From Hyparrhenia diplandra (lineage: Eukaryota > Streptophyta > Magnoliopsida > Poales > Poaceae), in NCBI GenBank assembly GCA_015847255.1, contig JADLZK010011197.1:62001-126000 (forward strand): a DNA stretch of 64,000 bases, given 5' to 3'. This document shows, piece after piece, positions 12,401-24,991 of the stretch; within the stretch, counting starts at the first letter, position 1, and each line of letters begins with the position of its first letter. The translations under genes were made by a program, and so were the position numbers. The notes under the pieces were generated by a model that saw only the letters and a program-made list of their open reading frames with translations, did no database searches and was not told where the DNA came from.

Positions 12401-13151
12401 GCCACGGCCATTGCATTGCCAACCACCCATCCCATGGAGGACCATCGGTGCCCACAGCGCATTTATGCTACTGGCACCACCACTCGCCCATCGGTCGCGG
12501 TCACCATTTCGTGAGCACGGACGGGTACACGGTACGAGCGAGAGCAGGTCCGGAGCACTGCTGCACGAGGCTCCGCATCACGATGGATATGATGCATGCA
12601 GCACGAGCCGGACACAGCCGCTTCACGTCCAGCCGACAGCTACAGGTCAGCCTTATCGCTCGCCACTCCATTCCGACGTGGCGCGCGTACCATCCCCCTC
12701 GTCCGCGTCCGCGTCCGCTCATGGCGCTGCATTATTGCGCTGCTCGCCCGCCGCGGGGAGACGACGAGGACAACGTCGAAATCATCGCGATTCCGAGCAG
12801 AAAGCACCCGATTTTCAACACATGCTGCAGATCGATCGAGGTACTACTCCAGTGTCACAGAGAGGTACTACGTACGTGGAACTCGGTGAATACGTACTCA
12901 GGCAAATGCACAAATTTTACAGAAGCAAACGGGTCCGGAATTCACGCTTACAGACTGACTGATCCAAGAAAGCAAACGATGCTAGCAGCAGCAGCAGCAG
13001 CTTGAGATGTTGGACGATGCATGCACGTGCACGAGAGAGAAACTAAACGGCGAGGGATCGAGAGAGATCGATAGAACTGATGATCTGCTAGCTGCGCACG
13101 GAGAAGACGGAGGACCGAACCCAAACTTGTTTGGCAGTCCGTCCGTCCGGC
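9461..13151. other. 3.7-kb intergenic region, no supported gene
   Basis: The stretch lies between the orphan exons and the 3' end of TIP1;1. The part from about 9850 to 10560 is GC-rich, with many overlapping open frames on both strands that look like composition effects. The longest open frame (12280-13005, + strand, 241 codons) is rich in His, Arg and Ser with no recognisable domain. It ends in an alanine run made by a CAG/GCA microsatellite near 12980-13000. I see no transposon ends that I can define. Confidence 0.45.
10184..10200. repeat. (GA)n microsatellite
   Basis: About eight GA dinucleotides in a row lie within a GC-rich intergenic segment. No function is evident. Confidence 0.85.
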
Positions 13152-14698
13152 TTAGTAGTCGGTGGTGGGGAGCTGCTCGTGGGTGTGGGAGATGAAGAGC
13201 AGCTCGTAGATGATGCCAGCGATTCCGGCGCCGATGAGTGGTCCGACCCAGTACACCCACTGGTATCCCCACTCCCAGCTGACGAGCGCAGGGCCGAAGG
13301 ACACGGCGGGGTTCATGGACGCGCCGGTGAATGCGCCGCCGACCAGGATGTTGGCGCCGACGATGAAGCCGATGGCGATGGGGGCGATGGTGCCCAGGCT
13401 GCCCTTCTTGGGGTCCACGGCGGTGGCGTACACCGTGTACACCAGACCGAAGGTCATGACGATCTCCAGCACCAGAGCCTCCCACACGGAGACGCCGGTC
13501 AGGCCGAAGGTGCCCGTGGCGAGCCCGCCCGTGGAGAAGCGCAGCAGGAAGCACGCCACCGTGGAGCCCAGCAGCTGCGCCACCCAGTACAGGAGGCCGC
13601 GGAACAGGGTGATGTTGCCGCCCACGAACGCGCCGAAGGTCACGGCAGGGTTCACGTGACCGCCGGAGATGTTGGCGCCCACGGACACCGCCACGAACAG
13701 CGCGAAGGCGTGCGCCACAGCCGCCGCGATCAGGCCAGAGGGGGTCGTCGCGCCGCCGCTGGTCAGCTTGCCTGCAAGAGGAAAAAGCAGGTAGGAGTAA
13801 TTAGTAACACAGTCAAATCTCATCAGGTGTTTGTGTTTCAATTCGTCGTCCACGCTCAGATACTGGCAAGTATTTTTTTCTGCCTTCTGCTTATACTACT
13901 GTGATTTACTGCTGATGTTAACTGATAACAGGAGCAGTTTATCGAACTAGTAATAAGTATACTGTCTGATATTTGAGATTGCTAGTTCTGGGGAGTAGCC
14001 AGTAGCAGTACATGGGAACTGCTATCCTTGTGTCTTGGCATCACAGCTACTGTACTAAACTCGAATAGTAGAATCCTACTACATATTCTGCCAAGGATTC
14101 CTATCTTCTGCACTCTAAAATCATGACAGGCCTAAATCTGTCATTTGCATTAGTCCTTTCACCTAAAAGACTTCGCTTTCCTCACTTTTGTTTTTCTTCT
14201 TCTTCTTTATTAAAAAAGGCATTTCTCTGAGCTTCTAGTAACACTGGCCTTGTATTTTAAAAAGCCTGATAGCTAGTACTTATGACGAAAAGGACTTCTT
14301 TTTTTTTTCCTTGTCAATTAAGTGACGAACTCAAAGAGCCGACCATGACTTTATGCTAGACCATGAAAGATCATTAATTAAGCTGAGCTTAAAGACTCAT
14401 GTACTGTACAGGCTAGCTACCTGCTCGTTTTATGTTCATTATGTTCATCTAATAATAATACTCCATGTTAGGTCAGTCAGTAGAAAGTGAAAAGCAAAAA
14501 ACTACTGAAAGGCCAGTTGAAGGCCGATCGAGCTTGTGTTGCAAGAGTAGGAGCGGAGGACTCACTGAAGGCCATGCCGGAACCTTGGCCGGCGAAGACG
14601 AAGATGAGGGTGGAGATGAACTCAGCCACCGCCGCCTTGAGGGCGCCCGGGTGGGTCACCTCCTGGTGGGACCCCACGGCGATCCTGCTGATCGGCAT
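13152..14698 (-). CDS. TIP1;1: tonoplast intrinsic protein 1;1 (aquaporin)
   Basis: This is a vacuolar-membrane water channel of the MIP family. Read on the minus strand, exon 1 is 14698-14566 and exon 2 is 13771-13152, joined in the middle of a Ser codon (FS/KLT). The product is 250 aa, the usual TIP1 length. Both NPA half-pore signatures are visible (GGHVNPAVTFG in the first half, GASMNPAVSFGPA in the second), with six hydrophobic helices and a C terminus ending HTHEQLPTTDY. The N terminus MPISRIAVGSHQE and the overall sequence are very close to my recollection of rice TIP1;1. The start at 14698 gives the canonical MPI start, and a TATA box lies about 130 bp upstream. The substrate is expected to be water and possibly other small neutral solutes; the location in the tonoplast is inferred from the family. 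The frame is intact. Confidence 0.97.
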
Positions 14699-14824
14699 TT
14701 TCACGGCTCTCTAGCTCTAACCACGACCGTGTGCTTGGAGCTGAAGCTGGAGTGGAGCTAATAAGCTAAGCTCTGGGTGTGAGTGAGATGCGGAGGTGAG
14801 GAAGAAGAGATGCAGTGGAGGTGG

Positions 14825-14832
14825 TATATATA
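14825..14832 (-). promoter_or_regulatory. TATA box of TIP1;1
   Basis: The sequence TATATATA lies about 130 bp upstream of the TIP1;1 start codon on the minus strand. It is the expected distance for a plant core promoter with a short leader. Confidence 0.7.
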
Positions 14833-14839
14833 CACCCGA

Positions 14840-17800
14840 ACCAGAGCAGGCACGCGGGCCAGACCCGGCTGGCGGGCTGGGCAGGCCCACCGGGAGCGGC
14901 CCGGCCGGTGTCCTCCGAGCCTATCGGGTTGGAACGCGAGGGCTATATATTCTACTATTTCTTTAGCGGCGAAAATGAGCTGTTTGAGTGTGACACTGTC
15001 CTGAGTCGTGACACCTGCAGCCGGAGTTGGAGTATTTGCCGCACTCCAACTTGCTTTTCCTGGGTGAAGTTTCTAGAGAGATCAAATGAATTTGTGATTG
15101 TTTCAAATTATTGCATTGGCCCTACACAGACTAGAATTTTATTTAAGGAACTCCAACTAATAAGAAAAAATAATATCACATGTCACGATATTGTTGCTCT
15201 GTACTATGGGAGATCAACGAGGGAATGGGACAGATAGGAAATAATGAATGGTTATGACACGATAATATAAAGAAAATCACCAGATAAGGTTCACGAAAAA
15301 CTCGGCACACAACAACCTCTTTGTGTGAACTATTGTTTTTTTATTAACATACACAAGACGAGTCATCAAAAACCAGAGAAATAAAATAAATTCAGTACTC
15401 AGCTCCGAGACAACTTCTAGTTGTAAATTTCAGCCACGTCTCTGTGTTATCGTCTTGCATGAATGAAAAAAAAAAAAATGTTGTATTGTTTTTCATGGAG
15501 AGTCATGGTCGGTAACAACGTTGTTGTCCATAATACGAGTGTAGTGTAGTCTACCTTTGTTAACCACTCGTAAGTTGGGCGGATGCAGGGGAGATTCCAG
15601 CGTTGCTTGGAGACAACGACAGGGAGCGGGTCGCTTGCGGCGCCAGCTCAGGCAAAGCGCCGGCCACGCGTGCAGGGTGGCGGGGACTCGTGGCTCGTGT
15701 GGATTAGGAGGCGCCGGCGACGTGACCCCTCGCCGCTAATTGGGCCGCCGGTATTTTAGCTGACGAGGGTCCCGAATGCTGTGCGTGCCTGGAGTCGTCG
15801 TCGATCGCTGCTGGCCCTGGGTCCCGGTTACCATCGCAACATGTGCTCCACGCCGCTGCAGTGCTGCTGCTGATCTTTTCTACGGCCAGTGGTCCATACT
15901 GTCATCCGGACACAGCTAGAATTTGTCCAGAAAATATTGTCGTGCAACCATTTGAAGAGCTGAATTACACCGTACTCATTTTTTTTTTTTGGCAATTTTT
16001 GCTATTCCTAGTCTGAGTAGTTAGTCCTAGTTCTGTACTCCGTATATGCAAGGACGTTTCTTTGTAATATCGATAGCTGTCCTGTTCACTCTCGTTATCT
16101 GTCTTACTCAAAAAATGGTCTTTTGAGATTGAAACAAAGCCCACAGTGTCCAACGCCGATATATCTTCTGGCCTATAGATCAATCATCAATCAATCTTCT
16201 TGGAACAAGAAACACATTTGACCCTTTTCGAGTGTTTTCTTCCGATGGATGGATAAAACATGCACGGCACCACCACCACGCATCCATCAATCAACCAAAC
16301 GAAACCAGACCTCCTCCTCCTTCCCTATCGACAATTCCTCAAAGGACGGCGAGGGGCGGCGAGATGTTTCGTCGCGCCACTCCGGCACCGGCCCTGGACA
16401 AAAACCGCCATCCCCTCCATGTTTCCTTGCTGCCCACCCGGCTCGTACGACGGTGACGGGGACACGGTATCCGCCGACGACTGCTCCTCTGCTCGTTCGG
16501 CACGCCACGAGTGACATCCACTCATAATTGGCTGGAGCGCCGTGGCAAATTACCATCCCACCTCGGGTTCTCGATGCGTCCATGAGCAGGCAGTTAGATG
16601 TTTATAGATAGATATATGCAATGGATACACTCTAGTTAAAAAAAACAAACTAAAATTCATTTTTCTATCAAAATTTGAATTCCTATTTTATTTACTAAAA
16701 AAATTTATGGACATCTAACTTTGGCCTATACATCCATGCATGCCCCTTCCATGCGCTGGCCGGCTGGGGCACAACCAGTAGCCCACTCCACTGATATCTC
16801 ATCAGTGACCCGGTCTGCTGCTGCTACCTGCTAGAAGTACTTCTATAAAATATGCGAGCTCCATGATTAGGAGAACAGATTTGTTTTTTGGGAGGATTAG
16901 GAGAACCTCTAATTTCATTACGATTATCCCAACGAGTATACTAATCTGCAGGAGATAACCATATCCACAAGGTTTCTTTAATCTTCGGCTGCTGCTGGCT
17001 TGCTGCTCAACCACTACTCCTCGCCTTTCGTTCCTTTTCCTTGCTCCTGTTGCTGCCGTACGCTGCTCTATCGATCGTCACATGCATCACCAAGGTGAAC
17101 AACCTTTCGTTCAGATCTGCACCACACGCACCACAAGTGTCACTACTCACCACAAGTGACGGGAATGCATGCAGGACGATATGTATACCTCATCCATGGC
17201 TTTCTACAATTAGAGTGGCCACACATGTTAAAATAAGGTAACACTGTGTTGCTAACCGGCTGGTTAGCATGGCCTGCTCTGTGTTTGCTTGTGGATCAGC
17301 GGACCAGGCAGTTCAGAGCCAAGACGATGCTTTTAAAAGTTTAACCTGATCCAATCTCAAGATGATCGTGATAACATGTTTGAGCAGTTGCAGTCGATCT
17401 CATCCAGTCGTCGCTTTGTTTTGCTGGAAGTGGAGCCCAATTTTTGCCTCCGCGAGAATAATCGATCTCGTTCTGTGTCGAGCCTGATCCGGTAGGGAGT
17501 AGAAGCTGTATTTAATTCAAAACAAAAATGCGTGGATCGAGCTCCAAAACTCGCGAATTTCCACGGAACCATGAGCTGGCAATGTTGGTCAGATATTTGG
17601 ATGGGATTTGTGAGCTGGAGCACTTAGCTTGTGGGGACATACATAGATAATAACAAGTTCATGTGGCAATTTGTCCTGCAATCAAAAAAGAAATGTGGCA
17701 ATTCAATTCAGGGTGGTAGGTTGCGGACCTGCAACACCGAAGTCGCATTAGTTTTTCCTTTTGTATATAAATGAAACTGAGCATTAGGTCCTTTGTTGCT

Positions 17801-18599
17801 ATCAAGAAACTGTAAAGAACCCTGCAAAAGAAATGGACACCGCTTTTTGCCCACTTTTTGGTTTAAAATAAGAGTCACATGAATTGGCACGCCACGTACC
17901 TTTGATTTTGATGGAAAATAAAAAACGTCCGTGAAGCAGTGCTGGTGCTGCAAAGGAACAAAAAAAGAAAAAGATTTAAAAAGAAAAGAAAGGAATGTCA
18001 TCATTTGTCAGTTTGTTTACTTCACCTCACACTTGGTTGGATTGGCTTTGTCCCATGTTTTTCTTCACTGTTTTGTGTTTTCTGATAGAGTCGATAGTCG
18101 TAGAAGCATTCGTTCGACTTGGCACTTTCTTTGCATCATAAAATGCAACTTTTTCCCCTTCATTCAGAAATGTTATCTTTCGTTCTTTCCGTGTTCCTTT
18201 CTTGAAGAAGACTGATAGAAGTGTGCTGGCTTCTCTCAGTATTTTTTTTCTTTGAGAAAAACTGGCTTCTCTCAAAAAATTTTTAGACAGATCCTTCTCT
18301 GAGATAATCAGATCACGCAGAGGAGCGACTATAAACGGGCTTGGGTCAACTGAGTATTTGGGCGCTGAGACAGGCAAGTTGGACACCACATTGAGCACTG
18401 GCAGGCTTCAGTCCACTCATCGACTCTGATGGACTTGGGCCTTGAACCCGAACTGTTTATGTTAAACAGATTTAGGCCTTAAATATAGGTATAATGGAAG
18501 CAAACCTAAATGGAAAGGGGCCTGCGTGGCCTTGACGCGGTGCATGTGACAATTGGATTGCTTCGTGTGGAAGATACTCCTGCTGAGTGATAGAGGAGC
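14840..18599. other. 3.7-kb intergenic region between TIP1;1 and CKS1
   Basis: Divergent upstream space of TIP1;1 (minus) and CKS1 (plus). It holds no open frame with coding character. A weak foldback lies at 16593-16719, with GTTAGATG at one end and CATCTAAC at the other around an AT-rich core, possibly a small MITE. Short GC-rich islands at 15590-15740 and 16270-16480 produce overlapping open frames that I do not support. Confidence 0.45.
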
Positions 18600-18663
18600 A
18601 ACTTAATCTCATTCCCATTTCAAATCTCACAACTTAATTTCATTCCCATTTCAAATCTCACAA
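18600..18663. repeat. 32-bp tandem duplication upstream of CKS1
   Basis: Two adjacent copies of a 32-bp unit containing CATTCCCATTTCAAATCTCA lie about 640 bp upstream of the CKS1 start codon. They differ at one or two positions. No known element is recognised in the unit. Confidence 0.85.
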
Positions 18664-18755
18664 CTGATAGTAGGATTTTAATCTCGAATCGAAACAAAAC
18701 GGAAGGTGTGAATAAAAAAAAAACGCTTTCCATATTCATGCTCGTCGAGTACACC

Positions 18756-19026
18756 GATAACGGTCAAATCGGCTCTAGCAATATTTTACTCGCGCCAAGG
18801 CGCGATTTCAAAATTCGAAACTCCCTCCCATTCCCATCACATCCCATCCCATGATTCCACGCTCTCTCGCTGCCCCTCATTTGAACGCAAATCCAGCCCA
18901 CCACCGCATCCGTCGCCCGTGATCCCGCAACCGCAACGACTACTTCCCCAATCCGCCCCGGGCCATCTCGCCCGTCCATCTCCGCACCGACGGCCGGGTC
19001 CCTCCGTTTTCTCCCACTTTAAATAG
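18756..19026 (+). promoter_or_regulatory. putative CKS1 promoter with cell-cycle-type elements
   Basis: Three things stand out upstream of CKS1. GATAACGGTCAA (about 18756-18767) contains the AACGG core of the mitosis-specific activator element bound by MYB3R proteins. A perfect inverted repeat TCGCGCCAAGGCGCGA (18790-18805) contains GGCGCG cores resembling E2F sites without matching the full consensus. TTTAAATAG at 19018-19026 is a TATA-like box. A leader intron with donor GTACGC at 19116 and acceptor CTGTAG at 19269 probably follows. The assignment of binding factors is inference. Confidence 0.4.
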
Positions 19027-19297
19027 GCTCCCCACCCATTCCCAGCGCACACACCACGCCGTCTCCTCCAACACCGCTCCCCTCGCTGCGACTCATTTCG
19101 GCGCTCCGCTCCGAGGTACGCGCGACGCCTCCCCACCCCCCGAATCCTTCGATTTCTCGTCTTCTCCGCGAAATGTTCCTCAGTGAATCGTGGCTCTGAT
19201 CTTTGTGCTGCCCGATTCGGTAGTTGGTCTGGGGATTTCGCTGAAATTTTTGGGGTTTTTTTTCTGTAGAGTAGTCGATCGACAAGTGTTGGTGGAC

Positions 19298-19781
19298 ATG
19301 GGTCAGATCCAGTACTCCGAGAAGTACTTCGACGACCACTACGAGTACAGGTAGATGCGAAACCCTCGCCGTCATGATCTTCACCCTCCTTCCCCATCTC
19401 CTTCGTCTGTGGTGGTTGCCAAAACCCTAACCCCGGATCCCCTTTTTCCGCGCAGGCACGTCGTCCTCCCGCCTGAGGTCGCAAAGCTCCTCCCCAAGAA
19501 CCGCCTCCTCTCCGAGGTAAACGCCTGCAGTTTCACCTGCATTCCTGTAGATTGCGTTCTTCCATGTCCTGCTGCTTTGGTTGTCTGATGTCTGGGTTTT
19601 GTGGTGATTTTTCCCCATTTCTTCTGTGCAGAACGAGTGGCGCGCGATTGGTGTGCAGCAGAGCCGCGGGTGGGTGCACTACGCGATCCACCGTCCGGAG
19701 CCGCACATCATGCTTTTCCGCCGCACGCTCAACTATCAGCAGCAGCAGGAGGCGGCTTCTGCGCAGATTCTTGCCAAGTGA
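19298..19781 (+). CDS. CKS1: cyclin-dependent kinase regulatory subunit CKS1
   Basis: CKS proteins are small adaptors that bind CDK-cyclin complexes and dock phosphorylated substrates. Exons 19298-19350, 19456-19516 and 19632-19781 give 87 residues, the usual plant CKS1 length, with all phases consistent. Recognisable features are the N-terminal IQYSEKYFDDHYEYRHVVLP, the LLSENEWRAIGVQQSRGW segment, and the HRPEPHIMLFRR strand. In the CKS fold that strand contributes the conserved anion-binding site and the HxPEPH beta-hinge. A Gln-rich tail follows. The protein acts in the nucleus and cytoplasm with CDKA/CDKB. The ATG at 19298 is the only one giving the family N terminus. The frame is intact. 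Part of its 3' region is duplicated in inverted orientation within gene B. Confidence 0.97.
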
Positions 19782-19844
19782 GCCCTGCTGGCAAGGGTGG
19801 CGACCAGGAATGTACCCTTTTCATCTCTAAAAGGGGCATCGGTG

Positions 19845-20051
19845 TTCTGTTGATTGTTTCCTCTGGTTGTTGGTTGGAAACTTGGGATCTAGTTGGTCGG
19901 CTTGGTGGTGTCTGCGTTGTGTTTGTGGAAATGTCTGAAGGAACTGCCATGTGTTAGGCTGTGTTATCAGGACCATTTTCTTAATATATTATGTGTTCCT
20001 ATGTTATCAGGATTACACTCCTGTTGCGATGTGTCATTCTGGTTAGTAGAA
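19845..20051 (+). repeat. CKS1 3' segment duplicated at 29666-29897
   Basis: Starting 64 bp after the CKS1 stop codon, about 207 bp are closely similar to the reverse complement of 29666-29897. Shared words include GGTTGGAAACTTGGGATCTA, GGAACTGCCATGTGTTAGGC and ATTCTGGTTAGTAGAA. It lies where the CKS1 3' UTR is expected. This copy is the shorter one, as the other has a few inserted bases. Confidence 0.92.
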
Positions 20052-21115
20052 CTGTGATGTGTTCTTAATATATTATGTGTTCCTTTTTGTGTTGCACCGA
20101 ATGATAGTACTTTCTATAAATCTAGAACTTACAAAGTTTGATTTCTCATGTAATTAGAGGTGGACATTTTGTTAGACATTGAAAAATATTAGCTAGACAT
20201 TAAAGTTGCAAAACATAGATCAAAAGATATTTGGATTGCAACTTTGAATCTACAAAAGATATTTCTATTGCTACTTGGCAAAACATAGAAGAAAATTCAA
20301 TTGTGTAGCTAAAATGCAAAAGATATTTGTATTGCAATTTTGGATTGTGACATGGGTTTGGTGAATGGTGATCATGTTTTTCTTTTACAACTGAACAATA
20401 TCAGCCTACTTATCAGCCGTAAAAATCACCAATCGAAATATTAGAGTGTTCCTAATATAATAGCAGCAAATTAGTAAGTTAATTTATCCTATGATTAATG
20501 TGGTAATTTAATGAGGACACTTTTATTTTGCTGGACAAATACTAAAATAACTGATAAAATTGCTAAACAAAATCGATTTTGATTTGCTCACTTTTGTAGC
20601 AAGCCCTGCTAAACAAAACAATGTGCGGGTGGATTCCGCCACGGCCCACGGGGTGGGTTCGTGTCGTTCTCACCGCCGGTCAGGTCTCCCCTCGGCGGGC
20701 GCATTCGTCCCGATCGGGGGCGGCTTGCTGGCCCAATGCATGCTCCACCACACAAACGCCGCAAAGCGCCATGCGTGCTCGCGTACACTTGTCCTTCCTT
20801 CCCTGCCGTCACGCAACCACACTGCGCTCCCCGTGTGTACAGTCGACTCTCTAGCCGTATCAGTAGTTCTTCCCTCGCGTTCACTCTCCAGCGTTGGAAA
20901 ATCCCGGAATTTTCTCGTCTGCCCGCTGGTTTTTTGCACCAAAAACAGGTTTCTCCCCGTTGCCGTGCCAGAACTCTGTTCTTCTCTGCCCAGTCTAGAA
21001 GCTCTGCACTGCTTCCAATTCCAACCACCGACTGCGGCCGCGAAGCACTCATATTAACCGGCGCGGTGAAGATCCCAGCGCGAGAGCCAAAACCTCTGCG
21101 CTTCACTTCGAGGAA
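20052..21115. other. intergenic region CKS1-LLS1
   Basis: The AT-rich part (20100-20600) has degenerate short repeats around a CAAAAGATATTTG-like word. From about 20620 the base composition rises to the GC-rich level of grass 5' ends, and this part should hold the LLS1 promoter and leader. The open frame that starts near 20661 simply runs into LLS1 exon 1 in another frame. I see no separate gene. Confidence 0.45.
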
Positions 21116-24100
21116 ATGCCGCGCACGACAATCCCAGCCCTCTCGCTCCTGGTGGCGCCACGGCTCCCCTCGCTCGCCGCGCCGGCGTCTGGAGGCCGCC
21201 TCCGCGTGGGCCGTCGTCCTCGGACCCGCCTACGCGTGGCGGCGCCGACGTCCGTCCCTGGGGAGGCGGCGGAGCAGGCGGAGCCGAGCACGTCGGCGCC
21301 CGAGTCCGGCGAGAAGTTCTCGTGGAGGGGATCACTGGTACCCGGTCTCCCTCGTCGAGGACCTCGACCCCAGCCGCCCCACCCCGTTCCAGCTCCTCAA
21401 CCGCGACCTCGTCATCTGGAAGGAACCCAAGTCCGGCGAGTGGGTCGCGCTCGATGACCGCTGCCCCCACCGCCTTGCCCCGCTCTCGGTACTGTGACCC
21501 GCATCCCTTCCTCGCCTCATCTGTGTCTTACCGGATCTCTTCCTCGTTTCGGCTAATTTTGCTCTGAGCCTGTGCAGGAGGGCAGGATCGATGAGACGGG
21601 GTGCTTGCAGTGCTCGTATCACGGCTGGTCATTCGATGGCTCCGGTGCCTGCACCAGGATCCCCAGGCCATGCCCGAGGGTCTTGAGGCCCGAGCGGTGC
21701 GGTCGCCCAAGGCGTGCGCGATCAAGTTTCCCACCCTCGTCTCCCAGGGGTTGCTCTTCGTGTGGCCCGATGAGAATGGGCGGGAGAAAGCCGCTGCCAC
21801 CAAGCCTCCAATGTGCGTGGAGTCAGGGTTTGGACTGCGGCTAATTGGTTGAATTCGGTTGTGCATTCCGGTGGCTGAATTCGATTTTGTTTGGTTTCAG
21901 GTTGCCGAAAGAGTTTGACGACCCGGCCTTCTCTACGGTGACAATCCAGAGGGATTTGTTCTATGGTTATGATACGTTGATGGAGAACGTCTCTGATCCG
22001 TCCCATATAGAATTTGCTCACCACAAGGTAACTACTTAGTAAAGGGTGGAAGCTTAGTCACACTGGAACACCATGATAGTATTTTGCAGTTGAAAGTTTG
22101 TGATTCGAGGAAAGATGTTCTGTTGCAATCAATTTGTTTAGTTTAAAAATCACCGCCTCAATACTGTTTAAGTGGATATATTGAAATTCCTCAGAAATGA
22201 CTTATAATGGGCAAAAGGGCAGAGCGTGGTTTGAGTCTGGCCTCTTATCGTTTCTGACTGCCAGTGTGCAAGTTTAACTAACTGTTACATCTTAACTATG
22301 GATATATTTATTGCATCATAGTTTTATTCTCTTTACTTATGCTACTTGCTTATTCTGAATGGACATAAATAACTTTGACTTAATTGTGCTATCTGTGTGT
22401 CGTGAACTTGTGCCTATGGCATAGACAAAGAAATGCTTTATTTTCTTGGGATACATGGTTTCAGCAAATTCCACTCATGTTTCAGAGTTTAACTTCTCTC
22501 ACAGGTTACTGGACGAAGAGATAGAGCCAAGCCTTTGACATTCAAGATGGAATCAAGTGGTGCCTGGGGTTACTCAGGAGCAAATTCTGGTAATCCTCGC
22601 ATTACTGCAACTTTTGAGGCCCCTTGCTATGCATTAAACAAGTAAGTTTCAGAAATGTACATGGCCATCTTTCATTCTGTTTTACTGTATTACTTGTAAT
22701 TCCAGTGTGGTGGAGTGGTTCTTATTTAACGCTTCAGCAATTCAATCGTTATACGGTTCTGAACTTTCGTTAACTGGCTTTTACAGAATAGAGATAGACA
22801 CAAAGTTACCCATTTTTGGAGACCAGAAATGGGTCATATGGATTTGCTCTTTCAACATTCCAATGGCCCCAGGGAAGACTCGTTCTATTGTCTGTAGCGC
22901 TCGAAACTTTTTTTTTCAGTTTACAATGCCAGGAAAAGCATGGTGGCAGGTACATGCTTGTTTAGTGGTTCCTTTACTTTATCTTGTTTTCCTATTTGTT
23001 TTGTCGATATAATCTTATAACCGCTGAAATGAACTTGTTCTCCTATTTTTTTGTGGGGAAACAAGACAAAGGTCCCTAGTCCCTACTGCATGCATATATT
23101 GTTGGCGGAGTTTATTACTTGATCATATTTGAATTTATATGTGTACAGTCAAATGCTGATACCTTGTTTCTCTCTTTGTGGTGTAGCTTGTCCCTCGATG
23201 ATGGTATGAACATTGGACTTCAAATTTGGTCTATGATGGTGATATGATCGTTCTTCAAGGCCAGGAAAAGATTTTCCTAGCTGCAACCAAGGAGTCTTCT
23301 ACAGATGTTAATCAGCAGTACACAAAGATCACATTCACACCCACCCAGGCTGACCGATTTGTTTTAGCATTCGGGCATGGCTAAGGAAATTTGGCAATAG
23401 CCAGCCTGAGTGGTTTGGAAATCCTAGCCAGGAAGCATTGCCTTCCACTGTCCTATCAAAGCGCGAGGTAAAAGCTATCTGGGTCACGAAAGAGTCCCAA
23501 TAAAATCTTTGCTTCAGACTTAAACTGTTTGAATATGGCAATATTTTTGGTGGTCAAGGATCTGTTTTGCTTACATTCTTAATACTGTATGCATTGATAA
23601 CCGATTGCAGCAATGTTCATGTCTTCATTGTTGGCGCACTTTTGTTTCTATAAGGCACAAATTTATGTTCTACATTATCAGTTTTGATATGAACTAATGT
23701 ATTTACAACACACATTTGGAAAGTTAGTAGGGTCGAATCACTCTTACTGCTTAGGCATTTGAGAATAGTTCCTTAACTGATAGCAAAGTTCACCTTCTAC
23801 TGACTGAATCTGGAAACAGTATCATCTACTTGAAGTAACACGTAAACTTTCGTCAGCTGTGTTTCTGCGTTCCATTAACTCTTTTTATTCTTATGATTGA
23901 CTCTGTGTTATGCAGATGCTAGACAGATACGAGCAGCACACACTGAAATGCTCGTCTTGCAAAGGAGCATATAATGCATTCCAGACTCTGCAGAAGGTAT
24001 TCATGGGAGCGACAGTAGTGGGCTGTGCTACCGCTGGGATTCCTGCAGATGTTCAGCTTAGACTATTGATCGGTGCAGCTGCTTTGATTAGTGCCGCTGT

Positions 24101-24170
24101 AGCATATGCATTCCATGAGCTCCAGAAGAATTTTGTATTCGTGGATTACGTGCATGCTGACATTGATTGA
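21116..24170 (+). CDS. LLS1: pheophorbide a oxygenase (lethal leaf spot 1), frame interrupted
   Basis: LLS1/PAO is a plastid Rieske oxygenase that opens the ring of pheophorbide a during chlorophyll breakdown. Exons: 21116-21489, 21579-21812, 21901-22027, 22505-22641, 22787-22949, 23187-23467, 23916-24170. They total about 523 codons, the family length. Seen in order: a transit-peptide-like N terminus resembling maize LLS1, a Rieske site (CPHRLAPLS, then CSYHGW), a mononuclear iron motif (SDPSHIEFAHH), a C-terminal CSSC pair, hydrophobic segments, and the end DYVHADID. The frame is broken at four places: an extra G in the run 21327-21330, a missing C at 21661-21664, an in-frame TGA at 23199-23201 made by a repeated GAT/TGA triplet, and a missing C near 23372. 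Sequence between lesions is intact, so I suspect consensus error rather than a true pseudogene. PTC52-like paralogues are the main alternative. Confidence 0.88.
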
Positions 24171-24991
24171 AAACTTTGTGAAGATGTGTTGTGCCGACAT
24201 CGCGCGCTCGTGTCTGCATTTGGCGTGTAGCTAGGGAAAGTAACTTTTTTGCCTGATATATAGCTCACATATGTGTATATAAGAGTAGGCACTCAATTGT
24301 ATCCGATGTAACGTGGAAATATATTTTGTATGTAATTGTATTACAGACAGATAAGCACACACGGACGATTAAAAGAGCCGTAATCTTTCTGGTGCCATGC
24401 AGACCACCTGGGATGTTGCTCCTTCCTTCGTGGAGAGTTGGTGACCAGCAATTTGTATTAAAAAAATGAAGACGCCACACACTCACACGCATATGAGAGT
24501 ACAAGACTTGTTACAAAGTCTGAAAGTCCCAGATAAAGTGCCAGCACAATCGAATTGAAGTTGAAATGGAATTGATACGCTAAGCAAACAAACGATCTCT
24601 TTTTAATATCATCGAGAGGAGACACTGTGCAGATGATGTTCAACAAGTCTTCCTTTGCGCTTTAGATTCGGATGCTATTTGTGCTACAACAAAGGATGTC
24701 ACAATGGACGTAAATCATTACCATGCGCATGAACAAGACATCAAATAAGTACAAAATAAGGATACAACTTGTGCAGTTTAACGAACGAACCTAGGAAAAG
24801 ATAGTCTAGGATTACCCTGCGGTGCTGGATCAGCTTGACTATATACAATTGTGCACGTTTCATTCCATCAAAGAGCATATCCATCACCAACTGTTAAAGG
24901 GAGAGGTACAAGTTAGGAGTTGAAGAGTTACTTTTGCTGAGAACATGAAGGGACGCCGATCATATGATCGTGAAGGCAAATTACAGAAGAA
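24171..24991. other. convergent 3' ends of LLS1 and gene A
   Basis: LLS1 (+) and gene A (-) converge here, so the stretch should contain both 3' UTRs and their polyadenylation regions. It is AT-rich. I see no gene, repeat or transposon end. Confidence 0.5.

Noticed and set aside
12280..13005. 241-codon open frame on the plus strand
   Set aside because: It is low complexity, rich in His/Arg/Ser, with no domain or splice partner, and ends in an alanine run from a microsatellite just behind TIP1;1.
13131..13904. 257-codon open frame on the plus strand
   Set aside because: It is the antisense shadow of TIP1;1 exon 2, whose real coding strand shows both NPA motifs.
20661..21497. 278-codon open frame
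   Set aside because: It joins the LLS1 leader with part of exon 1 in a shifted frame. Only the part after the G-run lesion is real LLS1 protein.
21116..24170. calling LLS1 a pseudogene outright
   Set aside because: Four lesions exist, but the text between them is fully conserved, all splice sites are intact, and similar lesions occur in other conserved genes of the window.
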